The translations under genes were made by a program, and so were the position numbers. From Phytoactinopolyspora halotolerans (GTDB lineage Bacteria; Actinomycetota; Actinomycetes; Jiangellales; Jiangellaceae): a stretch of DNA of 64,000 nt. A model generated the notes under the pieces. The model did no database searches. It was given only the letters and a program-made list of their open reading frames with translations, and was not told where the DNA came from. Below, piece after piece: positions 43,838 through 51,655 of the stretch. Position 1 is the stretch's first letter; each line of letters opens with the position of its first letter. The stretch spans positions 62,001 through 126,000 of the forward strand of contig NZ_JAAGOA010000020.1 of assembly GCF_010550675.1 (NCBI RefSeq), read 5' to 3'.

Positions 43838-45997
43838 GTGACCACCCTGCCTGCGACAGCGTTCAAACTGCCCGACCACCTCGCCGCCAAGGCCGACCCG
43901 GCGCTGATCGCCGCCGACGAGCAGCACTTCGCGGCGCTCGGGGCGAGCCTTGAGCAGCAGATCGCCGACCTGTCCGACCGCCTTGACGCCCAGCGCAAGG
44001 CTCCCGGTGGCCGCGGCCAGGCCGCGCTGGAGCGGGACCTGGAGATCCACCGATTGACCGCTCGCCTGCGGCTGTTGCGCCGCTTCGGGCTGGACCTGTG
44101 CCTCGGGCGCATGGTCAGCGCGGACGACCCTGATCCGGTGTACATCGGACGGCTCGGCCTCACCGACAACGACGGGCGTCGGTTACTTGTCGACTGGCGC
44201 GCACCGGCGGCCGAGCCGTTCTTTGCAGCGACCCACGCCCATCCGATGGGCCTGGTCAGCCGACGCCGGTACCGCTGGACCCGCGGCCGGATCACCGACT
44301 ACTGGGACGAAGTCTTCACCCCGGACAGGCTCGCCGACGAAGCCGCGCGCGTCAGCCTTGATGACCAGTCCGCGTTCATCGCCAGCCTCGGCAGCAGCCG
44401 CTCGCCACGGATGCGCGACGTCCTCGGCACCATTCAGGCCGATCAGGACGCCATCATCCGCGCGGGTTCGCGCGGGTCGCTCGTCGTCGACGGCGGCCCC
44501 GGCACCGGGAAAACGGTCGTCGCTCTGCACCGCGCCGCCTATCTGCTGTACTCCGATCCTCGCCTCGACGACCGCCGGGGTGGTGTACTGTTCGTCGGCC
44601 CACACCGCCCGTACCTGGCCTACGTCGCCGACGTGCTCCCCAGCCTCGGCGAGGAAGGCGTACAGACATGCACCCTGCGGGATCTTGTACCCGAGGGAGA
44701 CACGACCGCGGTGGAGACCGACCCGGACGTGGCCCGGCTGAAATCCTCCGTCGATATGGTGCGGGCGATCGAGCCCGCAGTCAGGCTGTACGAGGAGCCG
44801 CCAGCCACGGGGATGACGGTCGAGACGCACTGGTCCGACGTCTGGCTCAGCGCCGCGGACTGGGCCGAGGCGTTCGAGGCGGCCGAGCCGGGCGTGCCGC
44901 ACAACGAGGCCCGAGACCACGTCTGGGAAGAACTGCTCACGATCTTGATCGACAAACACGACGACGATGACGTCTCGCCTGATCTGCTCCGCACGTCCCT
45001 GCTACAGAACCGGGAGCTGATCAGCACCTTCAACCGGGCCTGGCCGCTGCTGGACGCGACCGACCTGGTCGCGGATCTGTGGTCGGTCCCGGCCTACCTG
45101 CGCATGTGTGCCCCCGGGCTCAGTCCAGACGAGGTTCGCAAGCTGCAACGCGCGGACGCCCGGGCCTGGACGGTGTCCGACCTGCCGCTACTGGACGCGG
45201 CCAGGCAGCGCCTGGGCGACCCGGAGACGGCGCGACGCAAGCGCCGGCAGGAATCGGCCGCCGCCGCGGAACGCGAACATATGGACCGGGTCGTCGACCA
45301 CCTGATCGCCACCGACGACTCCGATATGCAGGTGATGTCGATGTTGCGTGGCGAGGACCTGCAGCACACCCTGGTCGACGACGCCGCCCTTCCGAGCGCC
45401 GACCCGGACCTGCTCGCCGGCCCGTTCGCGCACATCATCGTGGACGAGGCCCAGGAACTGACCGACGCAGAGTGGCAGATGCTGCTGCGCCGCTGCCCGT
45501 CTCGCAGCTTCACCATCGTCGGAGACCGGGCTCAGGCCCGGCACGGATTCGCCGATTCCTGGCAGGAACGGCTCGAGCGGATCGGGCTCGACCGGATCAC
45601 CCTGACCTCGCTGAGCATCAACTACCGCACGCCTGAAGAGGTCATGGCCGAAGCCGAACCGGTCATCCGCCGCGTGCTCCCGGATGCCAACGTGCCGGTC
45701 TCCATTCGCAGCACCGGTCTGCCCGTGCTGCACGGATCGGTGTCCGAACTGGATGCGATCCTCGACACCCTGCTCGCCGAACACGCCGACGGCACCGCGT
45801 GCGTCATCGGCGATGCTACGTTCGCCGACATGGACCGGGTCCGTTCGCTCACGCCCGAGACGGCCAAGGGCCTGGAGTTCGACGTGGTCATCCTGGTGGA
45901 CCCGCAGACCTTCACCACCGGCATCGAAGGAGCCGTCGACCGCTACGTCGCGATGACCCGCGCAACCCAGCGACTCGCGATCCTCACCAGCACCTGA
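43838..45997 (+). CDS. helR: RNA polymerase recycling motor ATPase HelR
   Basis: A 719-residue UvrD/HelD-like ATPase. The N-terminal coiled region (about 15-85) ends in RLRLLRRFGLDLCLGRM, followed by VYIGRLGLTDNDGRRLLVDWRAPAAEPFF, the usual HelR/HelD opening. Walker A is G219-G-P-G-T-G-K-T226 and Walker B D536-E-A-Q539; later helicase motifs include SINYRTPEEVM and KGLEFDVVILVDPQ. HelR displaces rifamycin from RNA polymerase and frees stalled enzyme in Streptomyces and Mycobacterium abscessus. The RAE-like repeat upstream supports this assignment. GTG start; the next gene converges 12 bp away. Confidence 0.92.
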   Translation: MTTLPATAFKLPDHLAAKADPALIAADEQHFAALGASLEQQIADLSDRLDAQRKAPGGRGQAALERDLEIHRLTARLRLLRRFGLDLCLGRMVSADDPDPVYIGRLGLTDNDGRRLLVDWRAPAAEPFFAATHAHPMGLVSRRRYRWTRGRITDYWDEVFTPDRLADEAARVSLDDQSAFIASLGSSRSPRMRDVLGTIQADQDAIIRAGSRGSLVVDGGPGTGKTVVALHRAAYLLYSDPRLDDRRGGVLFVGPHRPYLAYVADVLPSLGEEGVQTCTLRDLVPEGDTTAVETDPDVARLKSSVDMVRAIEPAVRLYEEPPATGMTVETHWSDVWLSAADWAEAFEAAEPGVPHNEARDHVWEELLTILIDKHDDDDVSPDLLRTSLLQNRELISTFNRAWPLLDATDLVADLWSVPAYLRMCAPGLSPDEVRKLQRADARAWTVSDLPLLDAARQRLGDPETARRKRRQESAAAAEREHMDRVVDHLIATDDSDMQVMSMLRGEDLQHTLVDDAALPSADPDLLAGPFAHIIVDEAQELTDAEWQMLLRRCPSRSFTIVGDRAQARHGFADSWQERLERIGLDRITLTSLSINYRTPEEVMAEAEPVIRRVLPDANVPVSIRSTGLPVLHGSVSELDAILDTLLAEHADGTACVIGDATFADMDRVRSLTPETAKGLEFDVVILVDPQTFTTGIEGAVDRYVAMTRATQRLAILTST

Positions 45998-46009
45998 TGG
46001 ACTGCCGCC

Positions 46010-46774
46010 TCATGGCGCGGTCCCGGAGCTCGTAAGCACATAGCGGATGAGTTCCGACCGCGAGCCGATGCCGAGTTTGATGTACACGTTCCTCAAGTGG
46101 TACTCGACCGTGCGCGGGCTCAGGAAGAGACGCGCGGCCACCTCGCGATTGCTGGCGCCCTGGCTGACCGCCTCGGCGATGCGTCGTTGCTGCATGGTCA
46201 GGCCACGCCACCCGATGGCGGCAGGGTCCGCATCCGTGGCGGCCTGCAACTCGATGCGGGCCCGATCCGCCCACGTCAACGCGCCCACGCGGCGGAACGT
46301 GTCGAGTGCCGCAGCCAGGAACACACACGCGTCCGACCTACGACGGATCCTGCGCAGGTACTCGCCGTACAGCAACTGTGTGCGCGCCTGCTCGATCACC
46401 TCGTCGGCGCGGGCGTGAAAGTGCATGGCGCGTCCATAGGCGGCCTCGGCCGCGCAGCCCAGGCTCAACAGCGCCCGCACACGTGCGCTCAACGCCAGCA
46501 GGAGCGGCGACGCCGAGTCCCCCGCCCACGCCTCGAAGCGCTCGGCGTGGCCACGCACGAGTTCCGGCGTGCCGGCCCGTACTGCGGCCTCCACCAGGTC
46601 CGGCACCACGTGCAGTCCCCGCGGCGAGGTACCGGCCGCCGCGATGGCGATCGCGAAATGCCGCGCCGCCAGGGCCGGCCGACCGGCGGCAAGCTCGGTA
46701 TGCCCGAGCACCCGATGCATCGACACGTCGGCCAGAGACACGTGCTCCTCGGCCGCGATGATCGTGGTCGTCAT
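46010..46774 (-). CDS. LuxR family regulator, LAL-like C-terminal part only
   Basis: A 254-residue protein: a helical TPR-like region (about 10-180, for example HTELAAGRPALAARHFAIAI) followed by a LuxR helix-turn-helix (LTMQQRRIAEAVSQGASNREVAARLFLSPRTVEYHLRNVY, in parts). This is exactly the tail of large ATP-binding LAL regulators, whose AAA and N-terminal parts are absent. The ATG at 46774 is close to a 16-bp inverted repeat shared with the divergent GlxA gene. Either it is a stand-alone short form or the surviving end of a larger gene. It converges on helR. Confidence 0.75.
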   Translation of the reverse strand: MTTTIIAAEEHVSLADVSMHRVLGHTELAAGRPALAARHFAIAIAAAGTSPRGLHVVPDLVEAAVRAGTPELVRGHAERFEAWAGDSASPLLLALSARVRALLSLGCAAEAAYGRAMHFHARADEVIEQARTQLLYGEYLRRIRRRSDACVFLAAALDTFRRVGALTWADRARIELQAATDADPAAIGWRGLTMQQRRIAEAVSQGASNREVAARLFLSPRTVEYHLRNVYIKLGIGSRSELIRYVLTSSGTAP

Positions 46775-46794
46775 GCGGGTGATTCTGCGCGCAC

Positions 46795-46843
46795 CCCAGG
46801 ATCCCGGACAACGGCTGACCTCACAGATGTCCGGGATCCTGGG
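46795..46843. promoter_or_regulatory. 16-bp-arm inverted repeat between divergent regulators
   Basis: CCCAGGATCCCGGACA (46795-46810) and its exact complement TGTCCGGGATCCTGGG (46828-46843) enclose 17 bp. Each arm is itself nearly symmetric about GGATCC, so it may be two operator copies 33 bp apart, about three DNA turns. It lies between the LuxR and GlxA starts and could be bound by either. Confidence 0.65.
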
Positions 46844-46881
46844 ATATCAGACCGCCCGGCCCCGCCTGTGCGCACGTAGGC

Positions 46882-47865
46882 TTGGCTGCCGTGGAGGCCC
46901 GCCAGATCCTCGTCGTGGCGTACGAGCACACCGAATTGGTGGACGTCGCATGCGTGACCACGTGCTTCGACATGGCGAACCGCCTGGGTGCCGCCCCGCC
47001 GTACCGCGTCCGGCTGGTGAGCCCGGGCGGCGGCAGCGTGCGGTGCGATTCCGGCCTCGAGCTGCAGGCGCAGGGCAGTCTGGAGGAGACCTTCGAGGAC
47101 GTCGACACGATCATCGTCTCCGGCGGGCTGGGCCATGAGGCCGCCGCTCAGAACCCGCAGGTCCTTCACCACGTCCGCAGACTCGCCGGCCAGGCTCGGC
47201 GGACGGCTTCGGTGTGTACGGGCGCCACGGTACTGGCCGCGACCGGCCTGCTCGACGGACGCACCGTCACCACCCATTGGTGGTACGCGCGCCGCCTGGC
47301 GCGCCTCTTCCCGAAGGTGAACGTCGACGCCGGACCGGTCTACATCCGCGACGGCGACCTCGCCACGTCGGGCGGCGTCACGGCCTCGCTCGATCTGACT
47401 CTCGCGTTCATCGAGGAGGATCACGGTGCGGAACTGGCGCGGCACGTCGCACTGGGCGTGGTCACCTACCTGCAGCGGCCGGGCAACCAGGCGCAGATGA
47501 GTCTCTTCACCACCGCTCCCCGGCCGGACCATGTCCTCGTCCGCAGCGTGCTGGACCACGTCGTCGCCAACATCACCGATGACCTCAGCACGTCGTCGCT
47601 GGCCGCCCGGGCGGGGGTGAGCGTACGGCACCTGACCCGGCTGTTCCGCGAGCATCTCGGTGAACCACCGGCCAAGGCGGTGCAGCGGATCCGGCTCGAG
47701 ATGGTCGCCCGGCTGCTGACGTCGACCGAGCTGTCGATGTCGCAGGTCGCCAAACGGGCCGGCTTCTCCTCGGCCGAGACGATGCGGCAGGCGTACGTCA
47801 ACCGGTTCGGGATCACACCGTCACAGTTCCGCAGCACCCAGTCGGTGCGGCATACAGACCAGTGA
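46882..47865 (+). CDS. GlxA family transcriptional regulator (DJ-1/PfpI plus AraC)
   Basis: A 327-residue protein. Residues about 8-180 form a DJ-1/PfpI-like domain (VDTIIVSGGLG, ASVCTGATVLAATGLLDGRTVTTHWW). Residues about 225-320 form an AraC-type double helix-turn-helix (STSSLAARAGVSVRHLTRLFREHLG and MSQVAKRAGFSSAETMRQAYVNRFG). The DJ-1 part in such regulators usually senses a metabolite rather than acting as an enzyme. It is followed 85 bp later by the ABC exporter genes, which it may control. Translation begins at a TTG at 46882 or a GTG at 46891. Confidence 0.9.
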   Translation: MAAVEARQILVVAYEHTELVDVACVTTCFDMANRLGAAPPYRVRLVSPGGGSVRCDSGLELQAQGSLEETFEDVDTIIVSGGLGHEAAAQNPQVLHHVRRLAGQARRTASVCTGATVLAATGLLDGRTVTTHWWYARRLARLFPKVNVDAGPVYIRDGDLATSGGVTASLDLTLAFIEEDHGAELARHVALGVVTYLQRPGNQAQMSLFTTAPRPDHVLVRSVLDHVVANITDDLSTSSLAARAGVSVRHLTRLFREHLGEPPAKAVQRIRLEMVARLLTSTELSMSQVAKRAGFSSAETMRQAYVNRFGITPSQFRSTQSVRHTDQ

Positions 47866-47950
47866 TTTCCCTGATCCCAGCAGCACCTGCACCGGCCTAT
47901 GGTCGACGGCGTGCAGCACTCGCGACGCCGGCCGGAGGCCTGACCGGCAC

Positions 47951-48874
47951 ATGGACACCGTCATCAGTGTGGATCACCTCCGCAAGACCTACGCAGACGT
48001 CGTCGCGGTGGATGATGTCTCCTTCAACGTTCACCACGGTGAGATCTTCGGCATCCTCGGAGCCAACGGGGCGGGCAAGACGACCACCGTCGAGATCCTG
48101 CAGGGCTTGCGCGCCCCGACCGGCGGGCGGCTGGAGGTGCTGGGACTCGACCCGCACCGGGAGACCGACCGGCTGCGCCGTCGGCTCGGGGCACAGTTGC
48201 AGGCCTCCGCGCTTCCGGACCGGCTCCGGGTGGCCGAGGCCGTCCGGCTGTTCGGCCGGTTACACACGCCACGGGTCGACGTCGGCGCCACGCTTGAGGC
48301 CTGGGGGTTGGATCGGTTGCGCGACCGCCCGTTCGGTGTCCTGTCCGGCGGCGAGCGGCAGCGGCTGTTCGTCGCTCTCGCCCTGCTCGGCGACCCCGAT
48401 ATCGTGGTGCTCGACGAGCTGACCACGGGTCTCGACCCCACCGCGCGACGCGCGACATGGGACGTGGTCCGGCAGGTACGCGCCGGCGGCACCACCGTGG
48501 TGCTGGTCACCCATTTCATGGACGAGGCCGAATCACTCTGCGACCGCGTCGCGGTGATGGACGGCGGTCAGATCGTCGCGTGCGACACACCGCGTGGCCT
48601 GACCGCTCGCCTGGGCGGGCCGGTCACGATCACCTTCGACGTCACCGGCCGTCTCGACCGGACCACGCTCCTCGCTGTCCCGGGCGTGGATTCGGTCACC
48701 ATCGACGCCGCCCAGGTCACGGTGGCCGGTCAGAGCGTCGCTGCGGCCGGAGTCGCCGTCGCGCTGGCCGAGCAGGGCATACGACCGGACGACTATCGAA
48801 CCCGCTACCCCACGCTCGAGGATGTCTTCCTGAGCCTCACCGGCCGCCCACCGAGCGGGAGGAACCGAACGTGA
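47951..48874 (+). CDS. ABC transporter ATPase, drug-exporter (DrrA) type
   Basis: A 307-residue ATPase with Walker A GANGAGKTT (about 34-42), the LSGGERQRLFVALALLGDPDIVVLDE signature-Walker B stretch and TGLDP. The C-terminal 90 residues (TFDVTGRLDRTTLLAVPGVDSV, then YPTLEDVFLSLTGR) are typical of the DrrA/CcmA exporter class. With the permease it would expel a drug or lipid. The stop overlaps the permease GTG (GTGA). Confidence 0.92.
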   Translation: MDTVISVDHLRKTYADVVAVDDVSFNVHHGEIFGILGANGAGKTTTVEILQGLRAPTGGRLEVLGLDPHRETDRLRRRLGAQLQASALPDRLRVAEAVRLFGRLHTPRVDVGATLEAWGLDRLRDRPFGVLSGGERQRLFVALALLGDPDIVVLDELTTGLDPTARRATWDVVRQVRAGGTTVVLVTHFMDEAESLCDRVAVMDGGQIVACDTPRGLTARLGGPVTITFDVTGRLDRTTLLAVPGVDSVTIDAAQVTVAGQSVAAAGVAVALAEQGIRPDDYRTRYPTLEDVFLSLTGRPPSGRNRT

Positions 48875-49602
48875 CCGGTCATCTCACCTGGACCGAGTTG
48901 AAGCTGCTGGTCCGCGAGCCGCTGGTGCTGATCTTGAGTCTGATGTTCCCGATCCTGCTCATGGTGCTCCTGGTGACGGCGTTCCGGGATCACACCGGCA
49001 GCGTCTTCGCGGACCTCGACGGCGACGTCTTCTACGTCACCGCATACCTGGGTGCCGCTGTCGCCGTGATGGGGTTCATGGGCACACCGACGCACCTCGC
49101 CGGCTACCGCGAGAGTGGAGTTCTGCGCCGTTTCCGGGCGGCCGGTGTCGGCGCCCCGGCGCTCGTCGTCTCGCAGACGGCGGTGCTGGCGGTGCTCGCC
49201 GTCGTCGGCGCGGCTGCCATGATCGTGCTGGCCTACGCCGGATTCAACCTCGCGGCGCCGGCCTCCATCGGTGGCGTCGTCGCCGCCTTCGCCGCCGGCG
49301 TCCTCGCCTTCGCCGGCATCGGCACCTTCCTCGGTTCGGTGATGCCGAGCGCCCGGGCCGCGCAAGGCCTGGGCCTGCTGCTGTTTCTCGGGACGTTCCT
49401 TCTTGTCGGTGGCGGGCCTCCACCCGGAGTTCTGCCGGGCGTGGTCAACGACATCGCCGCCTGGACGCCCATCGGCCTGCTGATCGACGCGATCCGTGCT
49501 CCGTGGGCCGACGGCGCACTGGATGGCCCGGCCATGGCCGTGCTCGTCGCCATCGCCACCGTCGGCTTCGCCCTCGCCACACGCCGGCTGCGACGAACCT
49601 GA
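48871..49602 (+). CDS. ABC-2 type transporter permease (DrrB type)
   Basis: A 243-residue membrane protein with about six hydrophobic helices and the ABC-2 layout: LTWTELKLLVREPLVLILSLMFPILLMVLL at the start, GYRESGVLRRFRAAGVGAPALV as the coupling region and WTPIGLLIDAIRAPW near the end. It forms the channel for the preceding ATPase. The GTG start at 48871 has GGGAGG upstream and overlaps the ATPase stop. Confidence 0.9.
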   Translation: MTGHLTWTELKLLVREPLVLILSLMFPILLMVLLVTAFRDHTGSVFADLDGDVFYVTAYLGAAVAVMGFMGTPTHLAGYRESGVLRRFRAAGVGAPALVVSQTAVLAVLAVVGAAAMIVLAYAGFNLAAPASIGGVVAAFAAGVLAFAGIGTFLGSVMPSARAAQGLGLLLFLGTFLLVGGGPPPGVLPGVVNDIAAWTPIGLLIDAIRAPWADGALDGPAMAVLVAIATVGFALATRRLRRT

Positions 49603-49651
49603 CATCGCAGGGACGACGACCGGACGCGTGACCCGGCTACCCGACCGCGGG

Positions 49652-49927
49652 TCAACCGGATGCGGACTCGTCCGCTCCCCCTCGAGCAGGCCCATCGCTC
49701 TCATCAGCTGTCTCATCGACGCGGTCGGCGCGGTCCCGCACGCCGTCGCTCAGATCCTCACCGTGCGGCCGGCGCAACTCGCCGCCCGGACCTTGCACCT
49801 GTTCGGTCTCGTCCGCCTCGGCATGCACCCGGGTCTCATCACCGATCGAGTTGACCGCCGCGGCCCGGTCGCGTTCTTCCTGCGTGGTGCGGCGCGGAGC
49901 GCCGACGTCAGCGTTGTTCTCTGTCAT
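49652..49927 (-). CDS. Small charged protein of unknown function
   Basis: A 91-residue, strongly charged and probably unstructured frame (TTQEERDRAAAVNSIGDETR, then VRDRADRVDETADESDG). It has no membrane segment, cysteine or recognisable motif. The ribosome site before the ATG is poor. It fills the 367-bp gap between the exporter permease and the lyase-like gene, which supports it only weakly; it may be spurious. Confidence 0.35.
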   Translation of the reverse strand: MTENNADVGAPRRTTQEERDRAAAVNSIGDETRVHAEADETEQVQGPGGELRRPHGEDLSDGVRDRADRVDETADESDGPARGGADESASG

Positions 49928-49969
49928 CCACGCGGCAGTACCCGGATCGATGCGCCGGAAACGAATCGG

Positions 49970-51655
49970 TCAGATCGCGCGGATACGGACTCGCGCCACA
50001 CCCGGAGTGCGCCCGACGATGTATGCCCGCCGGCCGTCCACCGCATCGGTGGCTCCGAGGTAGGTGTAGTCCTCGCCGGGGTGATACCGGGCGGGGCCTG
50101 CCTCACCCGTGCCCGGTCCGAACTCGACGGCGCTGCCGCCCACACGGTAGCGGGCGGTACCGGAATCCAGCCGCACCGAGCCGTCGGACGCCTCGGCCGC
50201 ACCCGAGAACGCTCCGCCTTCGCGGAACGAGAGCTCCAACGCCCAGGGCAGGGCCGGTCCGTCGGTCATGATCTCCAGCTCGACGCCGTCATCGGTCGGT
50301 CGTGCCGCGACCCGGGTGCGGAGCGCGACGGCGTCGGACTGCCGGTCGGAGAACGCCATCGCCGCGGCGAACCGCCCCTCGTCGGCCAAGTCGTACGCTC
50401 CGTCAGCGTGCCGCTCGCCGCGCTCCAGCGGCTGGTAATAATGCCCCTCCAGCTGCTCGGTGAGGATGATCGCGTCGCCGTCGACGGCCATCTCGGCGGC
50501 CCGGAACGGGCCGAGTCCGAAGAAGTCGCGGGACAGGCGGACCGAGTCGAGAACCACCTCGCCCGCGAACATGCGGAGAAACGTGGGGTTGCTCGCCAGC
50601 CCCGAGCGGATCCGCCGCTGTCGCGGGTAATCGGAGCCGCCGTAGAGCACGAGTGTCCGTGCCGGATTCGCATCGACGACGAGCCCGGACGCACTCCACG
50701 CCTCCCGGCGCCTCGCCGCCGGCGGTTCGGGCTCCGGGAGCGGCCGGGCCAGCCACGGGTCGAGCAGCAGCTCGGTGAGGACCGTATGCGGTTCGGCGAT
50801 GCCCTGCGCCGCGGCGTGTTCCGCCGCCCACGCGAAATCGCCGCGGCCCCGCTCAATCGCGAAGCGCCGGTACGCCAGCAGGTACGGCGCCAACGGAAAC
50901 GGCTCGCCGCGCTGGTCCTGGCGCCGGGACTGGGTCGTCTCGACCGAACCGTCCGGGTGGATCAGCCCCAGTGTGGCGTCGAGATTGCGCACGACGACGT
51001 CGTGCAGATCCGGACGGTCGAACACATCGCCGATCACCACCAGCGACGGGTTCGACACGTACGCCGCATAGTTCGCGCTGCGCTCGGAGTACATCCCGTC
51101 GGTCTGCTGGTCGATGCCCTCGGCCAGCCATTGTTCGGCCCGCGCGTGCACGGCGACGTCGGGACGGCGCCGGTACAGCCGGGCCAGCGCCGCGGTGAGC
51201 TCCCACCGGTGGTTGGGCGTGTGCACACCGCCGGCGATCATGGCGGGCATCGCCGCGTCGGCGATGGCGTCGAGCATCTGCCCGAGTGGCGTCAGCGACG
51301 GGTCGGCGACGCGGCGGATCAGCTCGAGGGTGTCGCACGCGTCGTTGACGGCGAACGCGGAATCCGGCGGCGACTCGATGTTGTCGCCGCCGATGAAGAG
51401 GCCGGATGCCGCCTGCATCCGCCCCAGGGCGGCAGCGTGGGCTACGGCGTGCGAGAGCAGCCGCTCCCGCCCGGCGTAGGCGCCGTCGTCCGCGACATAC
51501 GCGCTCACGAGCAGCTTGATCCGCCGCATCGCCGCGCGGTACGGGCCGAGCGGCGCTGTATCCAGGTCGGCCGGTGACGCGGCGAGCACCTCCTCGACCG
51601 CTGCATCCACCGCCGCGATCACCGCGCGGCGAAAAGCCTCGTCCACGTCCCTCAT
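49970..51655 (-). CDS. Lyase-like (alpha/alpha barrel plus beta-sandwich) protein, possible polysaccharide lyase or hydrolase
   Basis: A 561-residue protein without signal peptide. The helical half (about 1-300) contains GGVHTPNHRWELTAALARL and AAYVSNPSLVVIGDVFDRPDL, then GLIHPDGSVETTQSRRQDQR, which look like the active-site region of heparinase II/III-like alpha/alpha-barrel proteins. The second half is beta-rich. The exact family cannot be settled from sequence alone. Its start overlaps the GH38 stop (ATGA), so it works on the same imported glycan. The start at 51655 is used because the upstream frame is antisense to GH38. Confidence 0.6.
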   Translation of the reverse strand: MRDVDEAFRRAVIAAVDAAVEEVLAASPADLDTAPLGPYRAAMRRIKLLVSAYVADDGAYAGRERLLSHAVAHAAALGRMQAASGLFIGGDNIESPPDSAFAVNDACDTLELIRRVADPSLTPLGQMLDAIADAAMPAMIAGGVHTPNHRWELTAALARLYRRRPDVAVHARAEQWLAEGIDQQTDGMYSERSANYAAYVSNPSLVVIGDVFDRPDLHDVVVRNLDATLGLIHPDGSVETTQSRRQDQRGEPFPLAPYLLAYRRFAIERGRGDFAWAAEHAAAQGIAEPHTVLTELLLDPWLARPLPEPEPPAARRREAWSASGLVVDANPARTLVLYGGSDYPRQRRIRSGLASNPTFLRMFAGEVVLDSVRLSRDFFGLGPFRAAEMAVDGDAIILTEQLEGHYYQPLERGERHADGAYDLADEGRFAAAMAFSDRQSDAVALRTRVAARPTDDGVELEIMTDGPALPWALELSFREGGAFSGAAEASDGSVRLDSGTARYRVGGSAVEFGPGTGEAGPARYHPGEDYTYLGATDAVDGRRAYIVGRTPGVARVRIRAI

